This document shows positions 61,901 to 64,000 of a DNA stretch of 64,000 nt, piece by piece. Source of the stretch: Turnera subulata (lineage: Eukaryota; Streptophyta; Magnoliopsida; Malpighiales; Passifloraceae); contig JAKUCV010001727.1 of NCBI GenBank assembly GCA_028386065.3, forward strand, positions 1 to 64,000, in the 5' to 3' direction. Positions within the stretch are counted from its first letter, which is position 1. The number at the start of each line of letters is the position of its first letter. The translations under genes and the position numbers were made by a program. Below the pieces are notes generated by a model. That model saw only the letters and a list, made by a program, of their open reading frames with translations, searched no databases and was not told the DNA's origin.

Positions 61901-63841
61901 CAAACCAACTGAAAAAAACAGAAACCGGAGACGTGCACCATATTCATGGTATATTATGCATTGGGTGTATGAACTGACATAATGATCCTATGGCTGTACA
62001 CTTTGGTGCAGTACTATAAGCACATATCCATACATATAATTCAAACATTTACGATAAAACATGAGTCTCATATATACACACGCATGTATGCGGGGCATTC
62101 TAACTATATTTATTGCATTCTTTGGCATCTCAGTTGTTAAACCTACAATAAAATCCTAGGTTTTCATACATTTGAGCTACTGTTTGCAATGATAATTCAG
62201 TCACAGATAATGAGGGTCTATAATGTCAGGTTAAAAGGAATTCAGGGACTCAAGTCTTGGGCTTTTTTTGGGGTACCAGGCACTAATATGCACAATAAAA
62301 TCTATAGAGCCAACATGTAAAATCTTGAGGATGATAGTATTAGAAAAAAACCAAGTAAGATAGTTCAGGTTATTAAAACCTGAAGGATCACTCTACGACA
62401 AAGAATGGGAGAACTTTACAAGTTTAGAGGCAAAGATGACAGCGTAATGTATGGCTTTTGGTGAAAGATAAGTGATAGCAAATGATAGACTAAAACTAAC
62501 AGTTTGAAATAGCTTCTTCCAGTTTCCAGTTCTTTGAAGCCAGCATCTACACAAGGAAACAGCAAGACCAGCATTATGGAACTGATGATCACCAGCCAGG
62601 CCAAGATTTACTCCATCCAACTGTTTACAACCAAGAGGAGCCACTACTTTCAGGGGAACCTGCAATGAGCACAATTAGGTTGATAAAAAATGTCAGTGCT
62701 AAAATTCTTGTACCTGCATGTCTGCAACTGTGCATAAAAGCTTTGAGGGCTTAGAAATTTGACGTTTAAAAACTGGGCTTCGGTATTGAAGATTACAACT
62801 TTCAGGATGACTAAAATCCCACAAGTCATACTCTTCTATTAAAGAGAATAACATGTTTTTGACCCATTGTTTCTATTTTAGCATTGTGATTCTGAAGACA
62901 CCACAATTATGACAGTCATAAAAAGTTTCACCAATAGTTGCATTATGTGCCTCAGCCTTTTAATAGGACAACAATCTATGTTTGGTTCTCTGAAGGATAC
63001 TTATACCAAGTCTAAAAGCTAGCATCTGAGCAAATGATAAGGAATGTACTTTGTGCTGATATCATCAATTCAGTGATTTAACTAACAATTTTTTTGTAAA
63101 CAGAGGTTACAAAACATAATATAAGATTCTTTATGTTTCACTGAACTAAGCGATTACCATCAGTTCACGGGCCCTCTCTTGAAGGACATCCATTGCTTCA
63201 GAGACTTGGGATACAGTATACGCAGGAACTTGAGGCTTCAGGAGCAGGGAACATCAATCCAATTCAGAAATTACTTGTAAAATACTGCCACTAGAATAAT
63301 CAAAACAGATATATTCCTATAAATAACCAATTCTCAAAGGGAAACCAACCTCATCCTAGTTTTAGCTGTTAACAACTAAGTTTTGTACCTTGAATATTCC
63401 AGCCTTGTGCGAAGCAATCTGTCCCAGAGTATTACCTGCATGACAGAATACAATGTACTCTAAGAAACCTTAGTCAAATCCTAGTGCAAATGAGACCAAA
63501 AGTTACATCAGAAAACCAACACTTCTATAAATGGCAGACCTAGAGTTTCAGTATGATCCATTCCCAATGAAGTAATGCCACAAACAACAGGTTCTTTAAT
63601 CTGCAAGGAACAAAATCGCATCATGAGAAAAAAATTTAGTGGACCTAACAATTCCTTTAATCTCACAATTCACTCAAAGAAATGCAAAGCAGAAGAATAA
63701 CATTCTTGTCCGTCATCTAACTTCCATAATAGTAAAACAGGTTCTACTATAGCAAATCTAACACTTCAAGGAAGAGAAACACACCACATTAGTTGAGTCC
63801 TCTTTTCCCCCAACACCGACTTCAATAATAGCAACATCCAC
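58905..63841 (-). CDS. FPGS: Folylpolyglutamate synthase, partial (5' end outside window)
   Basis: Adds glutamate residues to folates (EC 6.3.2.17, Mur ligase-like family). Ten exons in the window join in phase to 413 residues plus stop: 63785-63841, 63540-63600, 63389-63435, 63158-63235, 62501-62659, 61385-61735, 61147-61225, 60270-60425, 59447-59640, 58905-58964. Family marks are VDVAIIEVGVGG, ITSLGMDHTETLG, QIASHKAGIFKPQVPA, GLAGDHQFHNAGLAVSLC, FYLDGAHTPESMEVC, LFNCMEVRDPQILLPQL, TLPPHEFLYEDA and VLVTGSMHLVGDVLKL at the C-terminus. The N-terminal part with the ATP-binding P-loop lies beyond 64000. Plants have plastid, mitochondrial and cytosolic forms; the targeting end is missing, so I cannot tell which this is. 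The exon at 60270-60425 ends at a GTAG donor chosen by phase. Confidence 0.93.
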
Positions 63842-64000
63842 CTGCCCAAAGGAAAAGGAAGAAAAAATTACTCTAAGAGAACAAGACAAGTTTCTTAGCA
63901 ACTGACATCAATATGAAGGATCAACTGTTTAACAAAAAGCATTAAAATAAAAATAAGACAACAGACAGACGGACACACAGATTTGCTTAGAGTTATTAGT
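63842..64000 (-). other. FPGS intron, runs off the window
   Basis: AT-rich and without a coding block. It follows an acceptor AG (on the minus strand) directly before the exon at 63841, so it is taken as intron of FPGS. Confidence 0.6.

Noticed and set aside
1..64000. tRNA, rRNA or other structural RNA genes
   Set aside because: I scanned by eye for tRNA B-box-like GGTTCRANNCC with matching arms and found no convincing case; a covariance-model search would be needed to exclude small RNAs.

Overview
This window is plant nuclear DNA, most likely from a eudicot. The genes are split by many short GT-AG introns, the intergenic DNA is AT-rich, and more than a third of the window is nested LTR retrotransposons and hAT-like elements. 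Five genes can be named from conserved protein sequence and one is conserved but uncharacterised. All six lie on the minus strand, and I reconstructed their exons by hand using splice sites and reading phase.

Layout: 1-2272 is intergenic with a hAT/MITE-like relic. 2273-3546 is a short RWP-RK (RKD-type) transcription factor gene. 5027-7096 is a two-exon plant gene of unknown function. 8932-19296 is a nearly complete Ty3/gypsy Tekay-type element on the + strand, with 2.8 kb LTRs, a TAAAT target-site duplication, and a pol broken by stops and one frameshift. 20160-20354 is a 98 bp tandem duplication. 20850-29148 is a Ty1/copia element on the minus strand with an ACTAT duplication. It holds a nested hAT element (26957-28761) and, on the opposite strand, an intact 227-codon ORF of mixed origin (23772-24455).

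29953-34639 encodes the dolichol-phosphate GlcNAc-1-P transferase (GPT/ALG7, 11 exons). 35814-39994 encodes the AP endonuclease ARP (SAP plus EEP domains, 11 exons). Next comes a nest: a 3.4 kb solo LTR (40716-44088, CTAAT duplication) sits at the edge of an older decayed gypsy element (about 44094-48672), which also carries a 442 bp hAT MITE (44525-44966). 48769-49561 is a foldback element. 50709-55683 encodes a KOBITO1-type glycosyltransferase-like protein (11 exons). 58905-63841 and beyond is folylpolyglutamate synthase; its 5' part lies outside the window.

The host genes are housekeeping or developmental: N-glycan precursor synthesis in the ER, base-excision repair, cellulose/wall and ABA-related growth, folate polyglutamylation, and an embryo or egg-type RWP-RK regulator. 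They form no operon-like unit. The novelty is in the mobile DNA: a copia copy with young LTRs around decayed coding sequence, the chimeric antisense ORF inside it, LTR-specific minisatellite change, and several insertions with matching target-site duplications.
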